39,857 nucleotides of DNA from CAZHTS01 sp964535315. Lineage in GTDB: Bacteria > Chloroflexota > Anaerolineae > Anaerolineales > Anaerolineaceae. Made by a program: the position numbers and the translations under genes. Each line of letters opens with the position of its first letter. The first letter of the stretch is position 1. The DNA is taken from NCBI GenBank assembly GCA_964535315.1, contig CAZHTS010000043.1:1-39857 (forward strand), in the 5' to 3' direction. The notes under the pieces were generated by a model, which was not told where the DNA came from, ran no database searches, and saw only the letters and a program-made list of their open reading frames with translations. This document shows, piece after piece, positions 6,807 to 15,390 of this stretch.

Positions 6807-9344
6807 ATGTTTGATTTACAAATCACCCTGGCGGCCCGCTATCTGTGGGGGCGCAAGCTCAGAACCTTTTTGACCACGCTGGCGATTGTGTTCGGCACGC
6901 TGGTCATCTTCGGCGTGAACATCCTGATGCCGACCATGATGGCCGCCTTTCAAACCAACGTCCTGGCCGCTTCGGGCCAGGTGGACATCACCATCACTCA
7001 GAAAAGCGGCGAGTCGTTCTCGCCCAATTTGTTGAAACGGCTGCAACCCATCGAGGGCATCCGCGTGATGAGCGCTTCGCTCAGCCGTACGATTAACATC
7101 CCCGATACATATTACGGCAAGGCTCAGATCGGGGCGCTGACCCTGACCGGCATCGACCCCAAAGAGGCAGTCACCCTGCGCAATTACCCGGTCAAAGAGG
7201 GCCGTTTCCTGCGCAGCAGCGACAATCACGTCGCCGTCATCACCACCAGCCTGGCGCGCGACCTGGAATTACAGGTCGGCGACAAACTCAGCCTGCCCAC
7301 CGCCGAAGGCGGCGTCAAACTCAAGATCGTCGGTCTGCTGCCCGAACGGGCGCAGCCCGGCAACGAGGAAGTGCTCGTCACCCTGATCGAGGCGCAGAAA
7401 CTGCTCGACCTTTCCAATCGCATCAACACCATCGAAATCAACCTGAATACCAACGATGAGGCCGAGCGCCAGGCGATCCAGGCCAACATCGAAGCGGCCA
7501 TCGGCAGCGAGTACACCCTCGGCGGGCTGAGCAGCGGTTCCGAAATCCAGGCCAGCATGCGCACCGGCCAGGTGGCATTCAACCTGTTCGGCGTCCTGGC
7601 CTTGTTCATGGGCGGTTTCATCATCTTCAATACCTTCCGCACCATCGTGGCCGAACGGCGTCACGACATCGGCATGCTGCGCGCCGTGGGCGCCAGCCGC
7701 CGGACGGTCATCGGCATGATCCTGGTCGAGGGCCTCTTGCAGGGCGTCATCGGCACCCTGTTGGGCATGGCGTTTGGCTACCTGATGGGCGCCGGGCTGC
7801 TCGATATGATGCGCTCGATGATGCAGCAGTTCATTCACCTCGAAATCGGCGCCCCGGTGGTCGAGCCACAGTTGATCGTCACCACCCTGGTGCTGGGGAT
7901 CGGCGTGACGCTGGCCGCCGGCCTGCTGCCGGCGCTGAGCGCCAGCCGGGTGACGCCGCTGGAAGCGCTGCGCCCGGCGAGCGCCGCCGTGCAACGCATC
8001 TCGCTGACCGGCGCCATCGGCGGCGCGGCGCTGATCGTCCTGGCCGCGCTGGGCCTGGTCTCGGGCAATCCCGGTCTGATCTCCCTGGGCGGCGTGCTCT
8101 TCATGTTGGGAGTGGTGCTCGTGTCGCCGGTGTTGGTGCGCCCCATCACCAACGTGTTCAGCCGCCTGATCGCCACCACCATCGCCCGTGAAGGCATCGG
8201 TACGCTGGCGCAAAGCAACCTCACCCGCCAGGCCGGGCGGGCCGCCATCACCGCCAGCACCACCATGATCGGCCTGGCCGTCATCGTCGCCATGGGCGGG
8301 CTGATCTGGAGCATGAGCGGCGGCTTCCTGGATATCCTGCAGCGCAGCCTGGGCAGCGATTATCTGATCATGCCGCCCTCGGTGGGGGTGTGGGGCAGCA
8401 ACGTCGGCGCCAAACAGGAACTGCGCACCCGCTTGAACGCCGTGCCGCACGTGGCCGTGGTCAGCACCATGCGTTTTGCCGCCGCCAACGCCAACGGCAA
8501 AAGCGTGTCGCTGTTGGGCATCGACCCCGACGCCTACCCCAAAGTGGCCAGCCTGACCTTCCGTGAAGGCAACAGCCAGACGGCCTACCAGGAACTGGCC
8601 GCCGGGCGCACTCTGATCGCCAACGGCATTTTCGCCTCGCAGGCCGGGCTCAAGGTCGGCGACAGCGTGCAGCTTTCCACCCCCACCGGGTTGAAACCCT
8701 ATCGCATCATCGCCATCGCCGGCGATTATCTCAACGCCAAGATCATGACCGCCTACATCTCGCAGGACAACCTGCAAAAGGATTTCCGCAAAAGCGAAGA
8801 CATCCTCTACCAGATCAATCTCGAAGCAGGCGTCGACCCGGCCCCGGTCGAGGCCCGCCTGCGGGAAATTCTGGAGGACTACTCGCAGTTCAAACTGATC
8901 TCGGGCAAAAATTACTTTGAAGAAAACCGCCAGTTGTTCAGTTCGGTCTTTGCCATCTACTTCGTCCTGCTGGGTGTGCTGGCCGCACCCTCGTTGATCG
9001 CCCTGCTCAATACGCTGTCGATCGGAGTGATCGAGCGCACACGTGAAATTGGTATGTTGCGCGCCGTGGGCGCCACGCAAAAACAGGTGCGGCGCATGGT
9101 GGTGACCGAGTCGCTGCTGCTGGCCGGGATCGGCACCGCCTTTGGCCTGCTGGCCGGATTGTACCTGGGCTACATCATGGTCGTCGGCCTGAGCAGCGGC
9201 GGTTACCCGATCACGTACGTTTTCCCCTACCAGGGGTTGGTGGCGGCCATCGCCACCGGTTTATTGTTTGGCGTGCTGGCGGCGCTGCTGCCGGCCAGCC
9301 AGGCGGCCGGGATGGAGATCGTCCAGGCGCTGCGCTACGAATAA
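6807..9344 (+). CDS. ABC transporter permease with two FtsX domains (MacB-like)
   Basis: Inner-membrane partner of the preceding ATPase, 845 residues, a fused double permease. It opens with a MacB-type membrane anchor (RYLWGRKLRTFLTTLAIVFGTLVIFG), an extracytoplasmic MacB_PCD domain, then the first FtsX core (about residues 256-390, with ERRHDIGMLRAVGASR). A second periplasmic-core domain follows at about 500-700, and the second FtsX core at about 710-840 has the repeated ERTREIGMLRAVGATQ and ends VQALRYE. The ATG at 6807 overlaps nothing and has a GGACGG element before it; a longer frame from 6645 is only the out-of-frame overlap with the ATPase. Such systems export lipoproteins, peptides or antimicrobials; no accessory membrane-fusion gene is next door, so the substrate is unknown. 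Confidence 0.93.
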   Translation: MFDLQITLAARYLWGRKLRTFLTTLAIVFGTLVIFGVNILMPTMMAAFQTNVLAASGQVDITITQKSGESFSPNLLKRLQPIEGIRVMSASLSRTINIPDTYYGKAQIGALTLTGIDPKEAVTLRNYPVKEGRFLRSSDNHVAVITTSLARDLELQVGDKLSLPTAEGGVKLKIVGLLPERAQPGNEEVLVTLIEAQKLLDLSNRINTIEINLNTNDEAERQAIQANIEAAIGSEYTLGGLSSGSEIQASMRTGQVAFNLFGVLALFMGGFIIFNTFRTIVAERRHDIGMLRAVGASRRTVIGMILVEGLLQGVIGTLLGMAFGYLMGAGLLDMMRSMMQQFIHLEIGAPVVEPQLIVTTLVLGIGVTLAAGLLPALSASRVTPLEALRPASAAVQRISLTGAIGGAALIVLAALGLVSGNPGLISLGGVLFMLGVVLVSPVLVRPITNVFSRLIATTIAREGIGTLAQSNLTRQAGRAAITASTTMIGLAVIVAMGGLIWSMSGGFLDILQRSLGSDYLIMPPSVGVWGSNVGAKQELRTRLNAVPHVAVVSTMRFAAANANGKSVSLLGIDPDAYPKVASLTFREGNSQTAYQELAAGRTLIANGIFASQAGLKVGDSVQLSTPTGLKPYRIIAIAGDYLNAKIMTAYISQDNLQKDFRKSEDILYQINLEAGVDPAPVEARLREILEDYSQFKLISGKNYFEENRQLFSSVFAIYFVLLGVLAAPSLIALLNTLSIGVIERTREIGMLRAVGATQKQVRRMVVTESLLLAGIGTAFGLLAGLYLGYIMVVGLSSGGYPITYVFPYQGLVAAIATGLLFGVLAALLPASQAAGMEIVQALRYE

Positions 9345-9362
9345 AAACTTAACGGTGAACCC

Positions 9363-11459
9363 ATGACAACGACCCATCCCTTCTTTTGCGGCAAGGATTG
9401 CGGCGGCGACGCCTGCCCGCTGTTAGCCACCGTCGAAAACGGGCGCGTCACACATATCCGCCAGAACCCGGCCGGCGGCGCTTTCATCAAGGGCTGCTGG
9501 CGTGGGCTGAACACGACGCTGCAAACCCACTACGCCCCCGACCGCCTGTTGACCCCGCTGGTGCGGGTCGGGGAGCGCGGCTCGGGCCACTTCCGCCCGG
9601 CCAGTTGGGAAGAGGCGCTGCAACTCACCGCCGAAAAGCTGGCGGGGGTGCGCGCCCGCTACGGCTCGCAAGCCGTCCTCAACCTGGGCAGCGCCGGCGC
9701 CACGGGCGCGTTGCACAACACCCCCGCCCTGCTCAGCCGCTTCCTCAACCTGTTCGGCGGCGGCACCAACCTGTCCGGCAGTTACAGCAACGGCGCGGCG
9801 CGCTTCGTCCTGCCCTTCCTGCTGGGCGAGGATTGGAAACGCGCCGGCTTCGACGCCGCCACCATGCAGTACGCCGAGATGATTATTCTATGGGGCGCCA
9901 ACCTGCTCGAGACCCGCCTGGGGAGCGAAAACCCGGCGCGCCTGCTCGAGGCCCGGCGGCGCGGCGTGCCGGTCGTGGTCATTGACCCGCGCCGTTCGGC
10001 GACGGTGCAGCGCGCCGCCAGCTGGTGGCTCGCCCCCCGTCCCGGCACCGACGCCGCCCTGATGCTGGCGGTGCTGTACGTCCTGCTGGACGAAGGGCTG
10101 GCAGACGAGACGTTTATTGCCGCGCACAGCGCCGGCTTCGGCCAGCTTGCCGATTACGTATTGGGCCGCCAGGGCGGTCAGGCGCACAACCCGGAATGGG
10201 CCGCCGCCATTTGCGGGCTGGAGGCGCAGGAGATTGTGCGCTTCGGGCGCGCCTACGCCGCCGCCCGGCCGGCCATGCTGCTGCCCGGCTATTCCATCCA
10301 GCGCATTTATGCCGGCGAGGAAACCTACCGCCTGGCGGTGGCGCTGCAAATCGCCACCGGCAATTTTGGCCGGCGCGGCGGCTCGACCGGGGCGCTCAAC
10401 AGCCGCCTGCCCGCGCCGCGGGTCGGCGCGTTGGATAACTGCGCCCGGCCCGACGCCGTTTCGCTCCCCGTCCTGCGCTGGCCCGATGCGGTGCTCGAAG
10501 GACGTCGCGGCGGTTACCCCGGCGACATCCACGCCATTTACAGCCTGGGCGGTAACTTTATTAACCAGGGCAGCGACGTGCACAAAAGCATCGCCGCCTT
10601 CCAGGCGGTGGACTTCGCCGTCTGTCACGAGGTCTTCCTGACGCCCACGGCGCGCTATTGCGACGTGATCTTCCCGGCCGCCACCGCTCTCGAGAAAGAG
10701 GATATCGGCGTCCCCTGGCTGGGCAATCACCTGCTCTATCGCCCGCAGATCGTCCCACCGGCGGGTGAGGCGCGCAGCGATTATGATACCCTGTGCGCCC
10801 TGGCCGACCGCCTGGGCTTCGGGCCGGCTTTTTCGGAGGGGCGCAGCGCGGCGCAGTGGATTCAACACTTCCTCGACCAGTCCGAGATTCCCGACCACGC
10901 GGCCTTCCGCCGCAGCGGCGTCTATCTGGCGCCCGACCAGGAACGCAGCGGGCTGTCCGATTTTGCCGCCGACCCACAGGCGCACCCGCTCACCACCCCT
11001 TCGGGCAAGGTCGAAATCGCCAGTCAGCGTTACCAGCAGCAGACCGGTCTGCCCGCCATCCCCACCTGGCAGGCGCCGCCCACCGACGAGCGTTACCCGC
11101 TGCGCCTGCTGACGCCCAAATCGACCTATCGCACCCACTCGCAGGGCAGCAACCTGGCCGCCAGCCAGCAAAAGGCAGATCACGCCCTGGAGATGCACCC
11201 GCTGGACGCCGCCCAACGCGGTATTGTCGACGGCGACCGCGTGCGCCTGTACAACGACCAGGGTGCGGCGCGCCTGCCCGTGCGCCTGAACGAAGACCTC
11301 CTCCCCGGCGTGGTCTGTCTGCCGGAGGGGGTGTGGCTGGCGCTGGGAGAAAACGGCGAAGATACGGCCGGTTCGGCCAATATGTTCACCAGCACCACCG
11401 GCACCGCGGCTTCCACCTCCTGCATCATGCACGCTGTGGCGGTGGAAGTACAGCGCTGA
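9363..11459 (+). CDS. Molybdopterin-dependent oxidoreductase, DMSO reductase superfamily
   Basis: Catalytic subunit of a bis-MGD molybdenum or tungsten enzyme, 698 residues. Near the N-terminus is a four-cysteine [4Fe-4S] site (C at about 9, 13, 18 and 43, in FFCGKDCGGDACP and GCWRG). Next come the molybdopterin domain with SGSYSNGA near residue 140, where the metal ligand (Ser) is expected, and ILWGANLLETR. Sequences such as YSLGGNFINQGSD, FPAATALEKED and a C-terminal dinucleotide-binding domain (RLLTPKSTYRTHSQGSN to the end) follow. There is no twin-arginine signal, so it is cytoplasmic. No iron-sulfur or membrane-anchor partner gene lies nearby, so the electron partner and substrate cannot be assigned. 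It starts 18 bases after the permease. Confidence 0.9.
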   Translation: MTTTHPFFCGKDCGGDACPLLATVENGRVTHIRQNPAGGAFIKGCWRGLNTTLQTHYAPDRLLTPLVRVGERGSGHFRPASWEEALQLTAEKLAGVRARYGSQAVLNLGSAGATGALHNTPALLSRFLNLFGGGTNLSGSYSNGAARFVLPFLLGEDWKRAGFDAATMQYAEMIILWGANLLETRLGSENPARLLEARRRGVPVVVIDPRRSATVQRAASWWLAPRPGTDAALMLAVLYVLLDEGLADETFIAAHSAGFGQLADYVLGRQGGQAHNPEWAAAICGLEAQEIVRFGRAYAAARPAMLLPGYSIQRIYAGEETYRLAVALQIATGNFGRRGGSTGALNSRLPAPRVGALDNCARPDAVSLPVLRWPDAVLEGRRGGYPGDIHAIYSLGGNFINQGSDVHKSIAAFQAVDFAVCHEVFLTPTARYCDVIFPAATALEKEDIGVPWLGNHLLYRPQIVPPAGEARSDYDTLCALADRLGFGPAFSEGRSAAQWIQHFLDQSEIPDHAAFRRSGVYLAPDQERSGLSDFAADPQAHPLTTPSGKVEIASQRYQQQTGLPAIPTWQAPPTDERYPLRLLTPKSTYRTHSQGSNLAASQQKADHALEMHPLDAAQRGIVDGDRVRLYNDQGAARLPVRLNEDLLPGVVCLPEGVWLALGENGEDTAGSANMFTSTTGTAASTSCIMHAVAVEVQR

Positions 11460-12017
11460 TTACAACTCGCAGCGGTCGGAGAAGCCCGCCGGCGGCACGC
11501 CCAGGGCCTGGATCAGGCGCGCCCAGTAATTCACCTGGGCGGCGGTGCTGGCCAGGATGACCAGTTCACGCTCGTCGAAGTGCTGCTTGAGTTCATCGAT
11601 CAACGACTGCGGAAAATGCAGCGGCGTGGCAGACACCCGCCGGGCATACTGCAACGCCAGCCGCTCGCGCCGTGAAAAGCTGGTCACCGCCTCGAGATCC
11701 TCGCCAGATTGCAGCGCCAGCAGTTCCTGGCGGGTGATGCGGCAGTCCTGGTAATCCGCGCTGTTCATGTCGATGCAAAACGAGCAGGCGGCGGCGAACG
11801 AAGCCTGGATGCGCACCAGTTTGAGCATGCGCTCGTCCAGGCGGCGGTCGCGATGCGCCACCAGCGCCTCGAGCACGCCCGAACCGATGGCCGCCGGTGG
11901 ATACCAGGCCAGCAGGCGCGCCGGCAGCATCCGTTTGCCGGTCGTCCGTTCGGCGATCCAGATGCCAATGCGCAGATAGAATGGAATACGTTGCGGGGGT
12001 TGGATAAAGGCATCCAT
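11460..12017 (-). CDS. Carboxymuconolactone decarboxylase / AhpD-like protein
   Basis: An all-helical protein of 185 residues with the AhpD/CMD hallmark CSFCIDMNS: a CxxC pair at residues 78 and 81 with a histidine-equivalent region after it, preceded by ERMLKLVRIQASFAAACSFC. In the family this pair acts in peroxide reduction or as a redox-active site; many members are of unknown role. The C-terminal half has a second alkylhydroperoxidase-like helix set (SRRERLALQYARRVSATP, LVILASTAAQVNYWARLIQALGVPP). ATG at 12017 is chosen over a GTG at 12029 because a GAGGAA Shine-Dalgarno lies six bases before it. Its stop abuts that of the convergent molybdoenzyme, and its start follows the lipoprotein hydrolase by 22 bases. 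Confidence 0.85.
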   Translation of the reverse strand: MDAFIQPPQRIPFYLRIGIWIAERTTGKRMLPARLLAWYPPAAIGSGVLEALVAHRDRRLDERMLKLVRIQASFAAACSFCIDMNSADYQDCRITRQELLALQSGEDLEAVTSFSRRERLALQYARRVSATPLHFPQSLIDELKQHFDERELVILASTAAQVNYWARLIQALGVPPAGFSDRCEL

Positions 12018-12039
12018 GGCGTTCCTCACAAAGCCCGGC

Positions 12040-13137
12040 TCAATTTTTCAAGTAGCGGTCAAAGAATTCAATCGTGCGGTTCATCGCCAGGCTGAATGAA
12101 CCCGAAAGATTGTGATCGTCGCCGGCATAAGAATACCATTCCACCGTCTTACCCGCCGCCTGGATCTGCTGCGCCAGCGTCTCAGAGAACTCGGGCGGCA
12201 CCTCGCCATCCGCCAGACCGTGGTGAAGCTGCACCGGCCCGGAAAGATCGGCAAGATAGGCGTTGGCCGAGATCGAGGCCCAGAAAGCCGGGTTCTGCTC
12301 GGGGGAGCCATAGCGTTCCAGCCAGTCCACGCGCCAGCGGCGCGCCCCCGGCGGCGGGGTAGGCGCCGGCCCGCTGCGCCGCCAACGCGAGAGCAGATCG
12401 GGGTAAGAGGCCACCACGCCGGCCCAGATCACTCCGGCGCGAATATCCGGCGAGATGACCATCGAACGCAGCGTCAGGAACCCGCCCATCGAATGGCCCC
12501 ACATCCCGATCCTTTGTGGGTTGGCCGGCGGAAATCGTTTGAGCGCCGCCACAGCGTTGAGCACGTCCGCCGTATATCCGGGATGCCCGTACGCGCCGCT
12601 GGCCTCGCCCTCCGAGCGATCGTGGCCGCGATAATCGCTGCGCAGGACGATATACCCGCTGCGCGCCAGACGGTCGACGTAGGCCACATAGCGCTCGGTG
12701 GTGCGGTACACATCGGGCGGGATATACCCGTGATTGAAAACAATTGCCGGCCAGCCGCCGGGCGGCGTCTCTCCATCCGGGAGGGTCAACAAGGCGTAAA
12801 TCTTCAACCCTTCAGAACGATACGAGATATAAAAGCGGCGGTAGCCTGTACCACGCGGCAGTTCCTGCTCAAAGACGATGTCGCTGCCCGGGTAGGATGC
12901 GCCGCGCTGCGCCAGGATATCCATCGGATGTGGGGTAGGGGTGGCCGTGAGCGTAACGGTCGGGCTGGGAGATGGCGAAGGAGCAGGCGTGCGGGTGGCA
13001 GTCGGGGTAGCAGTCGGTACGGCAGTCGGCGGCGGGGTGGGTGAAGCGGAAAGCGGCGCGTGTGGAAGCGCCTGACAGCCAGCCAGGACTGCCAGCGCCA
13101 GCAGAATCACACTCGCCGCAAAAGCCAGGGCCTTCAT
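12040..13137 (-). CDS. Secreted lipoprotein alpha/beta-hydrolase (dipeptidyl-peptidase / dienelactone hydrolase-like)
   Basis: A membrane-anchored exported hydrolase of 365 residues. A lipoprotein signal peptide (residues 1-20) ends in the lipobox LAGC with cysteine 21. A threonine/proline-rich, low-complexity tether of about 40 residues (TPTATRTPAPSPSPSP region) follows, then the alpha/beta-hydrolase domain. The nucleophile elbow is GHSMGGF near residue 216, with the acid expected in LADGEVPPE and the base histidine in GDDHNLSG. FNHGYIPP provides the oxyanion region. The fold resembles S9 prolyl oligopeptidase catalytic domains and acyl-aminoacyl peptidases, but no propeller domain is present. 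Substrate is unknown. A 16-bp perfect palindrome lies 15 bases upstream of the ATG. Confidence 0.88.
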   Translation of the reverse strand: MKALAFAASVILLALAVLAGCQALPHAPLSASPTPPPTAVPTATPTATRTPAPSPSPSPTVTLTATPTPHPMDILAQRGASYPGSDIVFEQELPRGTGYRRFYISYRSEGLKIYALLTLPDGETPPGGWPAIVFNHGYIPPDVYRTTERYVAYVDRLARSGYIVLRSDYRGHDRSEGEASGAYGHPGYTADVLNAVAALKRFPPANPQRIGMWGHSMGGFLTLRSMVISPDIRAGVIWAGVVASYPDLLSRWRRSGPAPTPPPGARRWRVDWLERYGSPEQNPAFWASISANAYLADLSGPVQLHHGLADGEVPPEFSETLAQQIQAAGKTVEWYSYAGDDHNLSGSFSLAMNRTIEFFDRYLKN

Positions 13138-13151
13138 GGCCTTATCCTACC

Positions 13152-13167
13152 ATATTTGTACAAATAT
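13152..13167. promoter_or_regulatory. 16-bp perfect palindrome, candidate operator
   Basis: ATATTTGTACAAATAT is a perfect palindrome in the 66-base gap between psd and the lipoprotein hydrolase gene. It ends 14 bases before the hydrolase ATG at 13137, overlapping where its transcript would begin, so a dimeric repressor bound here would block that gene. No regulator gene adjoins it. Confidence 0.5.
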
Positions 13168-13203
13168 TTCCACGCCGTGCATCATTCCCGGCGCCGGCGG
13201 GCG

Positions 13204-13863
13204 CTAGGGAGATGGAAGCGTACGCCAGCGGGCAACCACCGTCTGACCGCCGCGCACCTTCTGCCCGGCTTGCACCAGCACCTCGGCCTGCTCCGGGAGG
13301 TAAAGCTCCACCCGGCTGCCAAAACGGATCAGCCCCAGGTGCTGCCCGGTCGCCAGGCGCTCGCCAGGGCGCACCCAGCAGGCGATACGGCGCGCCAGGA
13401 TGCCTGCGATCTGGCGTACGGCCAGCCGGCCGCGGCAGGTCTCGATCCCGATCAGATTGGCCTCGTTGATTTCGGCGTCCTTGCGATAAGCCGGAACGAA
13501 CGCCCCAGGCTGGTAACGCACCATACGCACCAGCCCGGCGTACGGGCAGCGCTGCACGTGCACATCGAACAGACTGAGAAAGATGCTCACCCGCTGCACC
13601 GGCCCGGACAGGAACTGCGCCTCGGGCAGCGTCTCAATCGCCAGCACTTCGCCGTCGGCCGGCGAGAGAATCGCATCGGCATCCGCTATGGCGGGGTGAC
13701 GCTCGGGATCGCGGAAGAAATACACCACCCAGGCGAACAAAGCCACCGGCAGCAACGCCAGGCGGCGCGTCTTATTCCACAACGACGCCAGCAGCGCCAG
13801 GCCGGTCAGCCCCACCAGAATCACCTGGACTTCACGCCAGGCCGCAAAAAATGCGCGTCGCAT
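13204..13863 (-). CDS. psd: Phosphatidylserine decarboxylase proenzyme (short type)
   Basis: Converts phosphatidylserine to phosphatidylethanolamine at the membrane. The 219-residue length matches the short archaeal/Gram-positive Psd class. Residues 10-50 hold two hydrophobic anchor segments, followed by YFFRDPER, SPADGEV (about 67-73) and FDVHVQRCPYAG. The self-cleavage site is FGSR at 181-184: in the family, cleavage at Gly-Ser converts the serine to the pyruvoyl prosthetic group. It starts six bases after pssA stops and is the last gene of a three-gene lipid operon (methyltransferase, pssA, psd). The ATG at 13863 has a purine-rich GTAGGCGG before it. Confidence 0.93.
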   Translation of the reverse strand: MRRAFFAAWREVQVILVGLTGLALLASLWNKTRRLALLPVALFAWVVYFFRDPERHPAIADADAILSPADGEVLAIETLPEAQFLSGPVQRVSIFLSLFDVHVQRCPYAGLVRMVRYQPGAFVPAYRKDAEINEANLIGIETCRGRLAVRQIAGILARRIACWVRPGERLATGQHLGLIRFGSRVELYLPEQAEVLVQAGQKVRGGQTVVARWRTLPSP

Positions 13864-13869
13864 AGCCGC

Positions 13870-14571
13870 CTACCGCAGCGCCGCACGACGGCGCGTCGAA
13901 CCATATATCCACTGCACCGGCCCAGCCAGAGCGTAGACCGCCAGCAGCGCAAAGGGCACCGCCTGCCAGCCGGCCAGCAGCCAGAAAACGGCGATGACCA
14001 GCAACGCCAGCGCCCACATCAACGGCGGCAGATGCTTTACCCGGTAGAGCTTGGGATACGGGAAGGGACTGACCATCAGGTAACTCACCAGCACCACCGC
14101 TACCGTCCACCAGACCTGGATAACCCAGTGCTGCCAGAAACCGCCGGCGATCAACAACAGGCTGGCGGCCGGGATGGGCAGTCCGATAAAATCGGCGGAG
14201 CGATTGCAGGGCAGGGTGTTATAACGCGCCAGGCGGAAGGCCCCTCCCCACACAAAGATCAGCGAAACCAGCACCGCCAGCGGGGTGTACACGCCGACGA
14301 TCAGCAGCAGGCGGTAGATCAAAATGGTAGGCGCCACGCCAAAAGTGATCACATCGGCCAGCGAGTCCAGTTCCTTGCCCATGGCGGTGATGGCGTTCAA
14401 GCGGTTGGCCAGGGCGCCATCGCACACATCCAGGATCGAGCCGATACCGATCAGCACCATGGCCAGAACGAAATTCCCCTCCCCCAACAGGGCAATGATG
14501 GCCAACACCCCCAACGTCAGCGAACAAAACGTCGCCGTGCTGGGTAAAACGATCGCAATCTGTCGCGGCAT
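13870..14571 (-). CDS. pssA: CDP-diacylglycerol--serine O-phosphatidyltransferase
   Basis: Makes phosphatidylserine from CDP-diacylglycerol and serine; an integral membrane enzyme of the CDP-alcohol phosphatidyltransferase family. The family motif is present: D48, D51-G52, A55, then G65, D69 and D73 (DVCDGALANR and GKELDSLAD), which bind the metal and CDP group. There are about six transmembrane segments over 233 residues. LPST at the N-terminus and FGVAPTILIYRL after the motif are typical of the PssA subgroup. A strong AAGGAGG Shine-Dalgarno lies six bases before the ATG at 14571. Psd follows immediately, which supports the assignment to phosphatidylserine rather than another alcohol. Confidence 0.92.
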   Translation of the reverse strand: MPRQIAIVLPSTATFCSLTLGVLAIIALLGEGNFVLAMVLIGIGSILDVCDGALANRLNAITAMGKELDSLADVITFGVAPTILIYRLLLIVGVYTPLAVLVSLIFVWGGAFRLARYNTLPCNRSADFIGLPIPAASLLLIAGGFWQHWVIQVWWTVAVVLVSYLMVSPFPYPKLYRVKHLPPLMWALALLVIAVFWLLAGWQAVPFALLAVYALAGPVQWIYGSTRRRAALR

Positions 14572-14598
14572 GCCGGCCTCCTTTCTTTCAAATGCCCG

Positions 14599-15231
14599 CT
14601 AGCGAGCCTTCCGCCAGTAATACACCCAGGCGGGGGGAACGTTGCGCAAAACGGCGCGGCGATCGAACTGGTAACGGTGGGTAAAGGCATCGATGACGGC
14701 CTGGTTGGCGCGCATGCCTGCCCGCACCGCCGATCCGCCAAACACGTACTTGAAACGACTGATGAAGATGTACTTCACATAACTGAACACCCCGCCCGGT
14801 TTCAGGCAGGTTACCATGCGCTCCAGCAGTTCCTGGATCAATTGGCTGGGAAAATTGGTGAGCGGCAGACTGAAGACGATGTAATCGTATTCACCCAACG
14901 CCACGGTGCGCAGATCGCCCTGGATCAGGTTCACGGCAATGCCGCGTTGCCCCAACCCGGATTGCGCTCCAAACTTTTGTTCGAGGCAGGCAAACAACTC
15001 CGGGTTGATCTCGACCACGTCGAAGGTGTCGCCGGGCTGCAACAAAGAGACGATGATCTCGGTAAACACGCCCGTGCCGGCGCCGGCCTCGAGCACGCGC
15101 ACCGGCCCCTGTTTCTGCGCCAGGGATGCGCACATGGCCCGCCCCAAAGATTTTGAACTGGGAAGCACGGCGCCGGTTTCAACAAAACGTTGGCGAAACT
15201 GCCGGAAAAATAGCTGTTTCTGAGCGTTCAA
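14599..15231 (-). CDS. SAM-dependent phospholipid N-methyltransferase, PmtA-like
   Basis: A 210-residue class I methyltransferase. The SAM-binding loop VLEAGAGTGVFT is at residues 47-57, with an acidic residue at strand 2 (VVEINPEL) and IVFSLPLTNFP at motif IV. The N-terminal helix (FFRQFRQRF, then TGAVLPSSKSLGRAM) is typical of the bacterial phospholipid methyltransferase (PmtA) and related rRNA-dimethylase-like group. Because pssA and psd follow on the same strand, the natural substrate would be phosphatidylethanolamine, giving methylated PE or phosphatidylcholine. The start is a TTG at 15231 with AGGAA nine bases upstream, and no ATG is available near the homologous beginning. It opens the lipid operon from a TATAAT-type promoter. 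Confidence 0.82.
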   Translation of the reverse strand: MNAQKQLFFRQFRQRFVETGAVLPSSKSLGRAMCASLAQKQGPVRVLEAGAGTGVFTEIIVSLLQPGDTFDVVEINPELFACLEQKFGAQSGLGQRGIAVNLIQGDLRTVALGEYDYIVFSLPLTNFPSQLIQELLERMVTCLKPGGVFSYVKYIFISRFKYVFGGSAVRAGMRANQAVIDAFTHRYQFDRRAVLRNVPPAWVYYWRKAR

Positions 15232-15277
15232 TGGATTGAATTCCTGTTATTTTGGGGAATGAGGGTGGTAGAGTTGT

Positions 15278-15286
15278 ATTATAACA
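15278..15286 (-). promoter_or_regulatory. Extended -10 promoter of the phospholipid operon
   Basis: On the minus strand TGTTATAAT (complement of 15278-15286) combines a consensus TATAAT with an upstream TG. No clear -35 box lies 17 bases further up, which extended -10 promoters do not require. It points at the methyltransferase TTG at 15231. Confidence 0.55.
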
Positions 15287-15342
15287 TGTTTTGGCGAGGC
15301 TTTGACACGTTCGGGCCCCGATAGGATCGGCAAAGACAGGCC

Positions 15343-15370
15343 TTGACAAATCCATAATTTCGACTAGAAT
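15343..15370 (+). promoter_or_regulatory. Promoter of the ArsR-DUF2087 regulator gene
   Basis: TTGACA (15343-15348), a 16-base spacer and TAGAAT (15365-15370) form a near-consensus promoter reading toward the regulator ATG at 15411. A Shine-Dalgarno GAGGTG lies nine bases before that ATG. Confidence 0.7.
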
Positions 15371-15390
15371 CAAATTTGACAGATATCAAA
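15370..15390. promoter_or_regulatory. Candidate autoregulatory operator (palindromic TCAAA/TTTGA half-sites)
   Basis: The palindrome TCAAATTTGA (15370-15379) is followed six bases later by another TCAAA (15386-15390), so three half-sites span the end of the -10 box and the transcription start. An ArsR-type dimer binding here would block RNA polymerase, which suggests that the regulator represses itself. This is inferred from position only. Confidence 0.45.

Noticed and set aside
7269..9080. Open minus-strand frame of about 600 codons opposite the ABC permease
   Set aside because: It is rich in His, Gln, Asp and Gly with no motif, as expected from the antisense of a GC-rich gene, while the plus strand encodes a complete two-domain FtsX permease.
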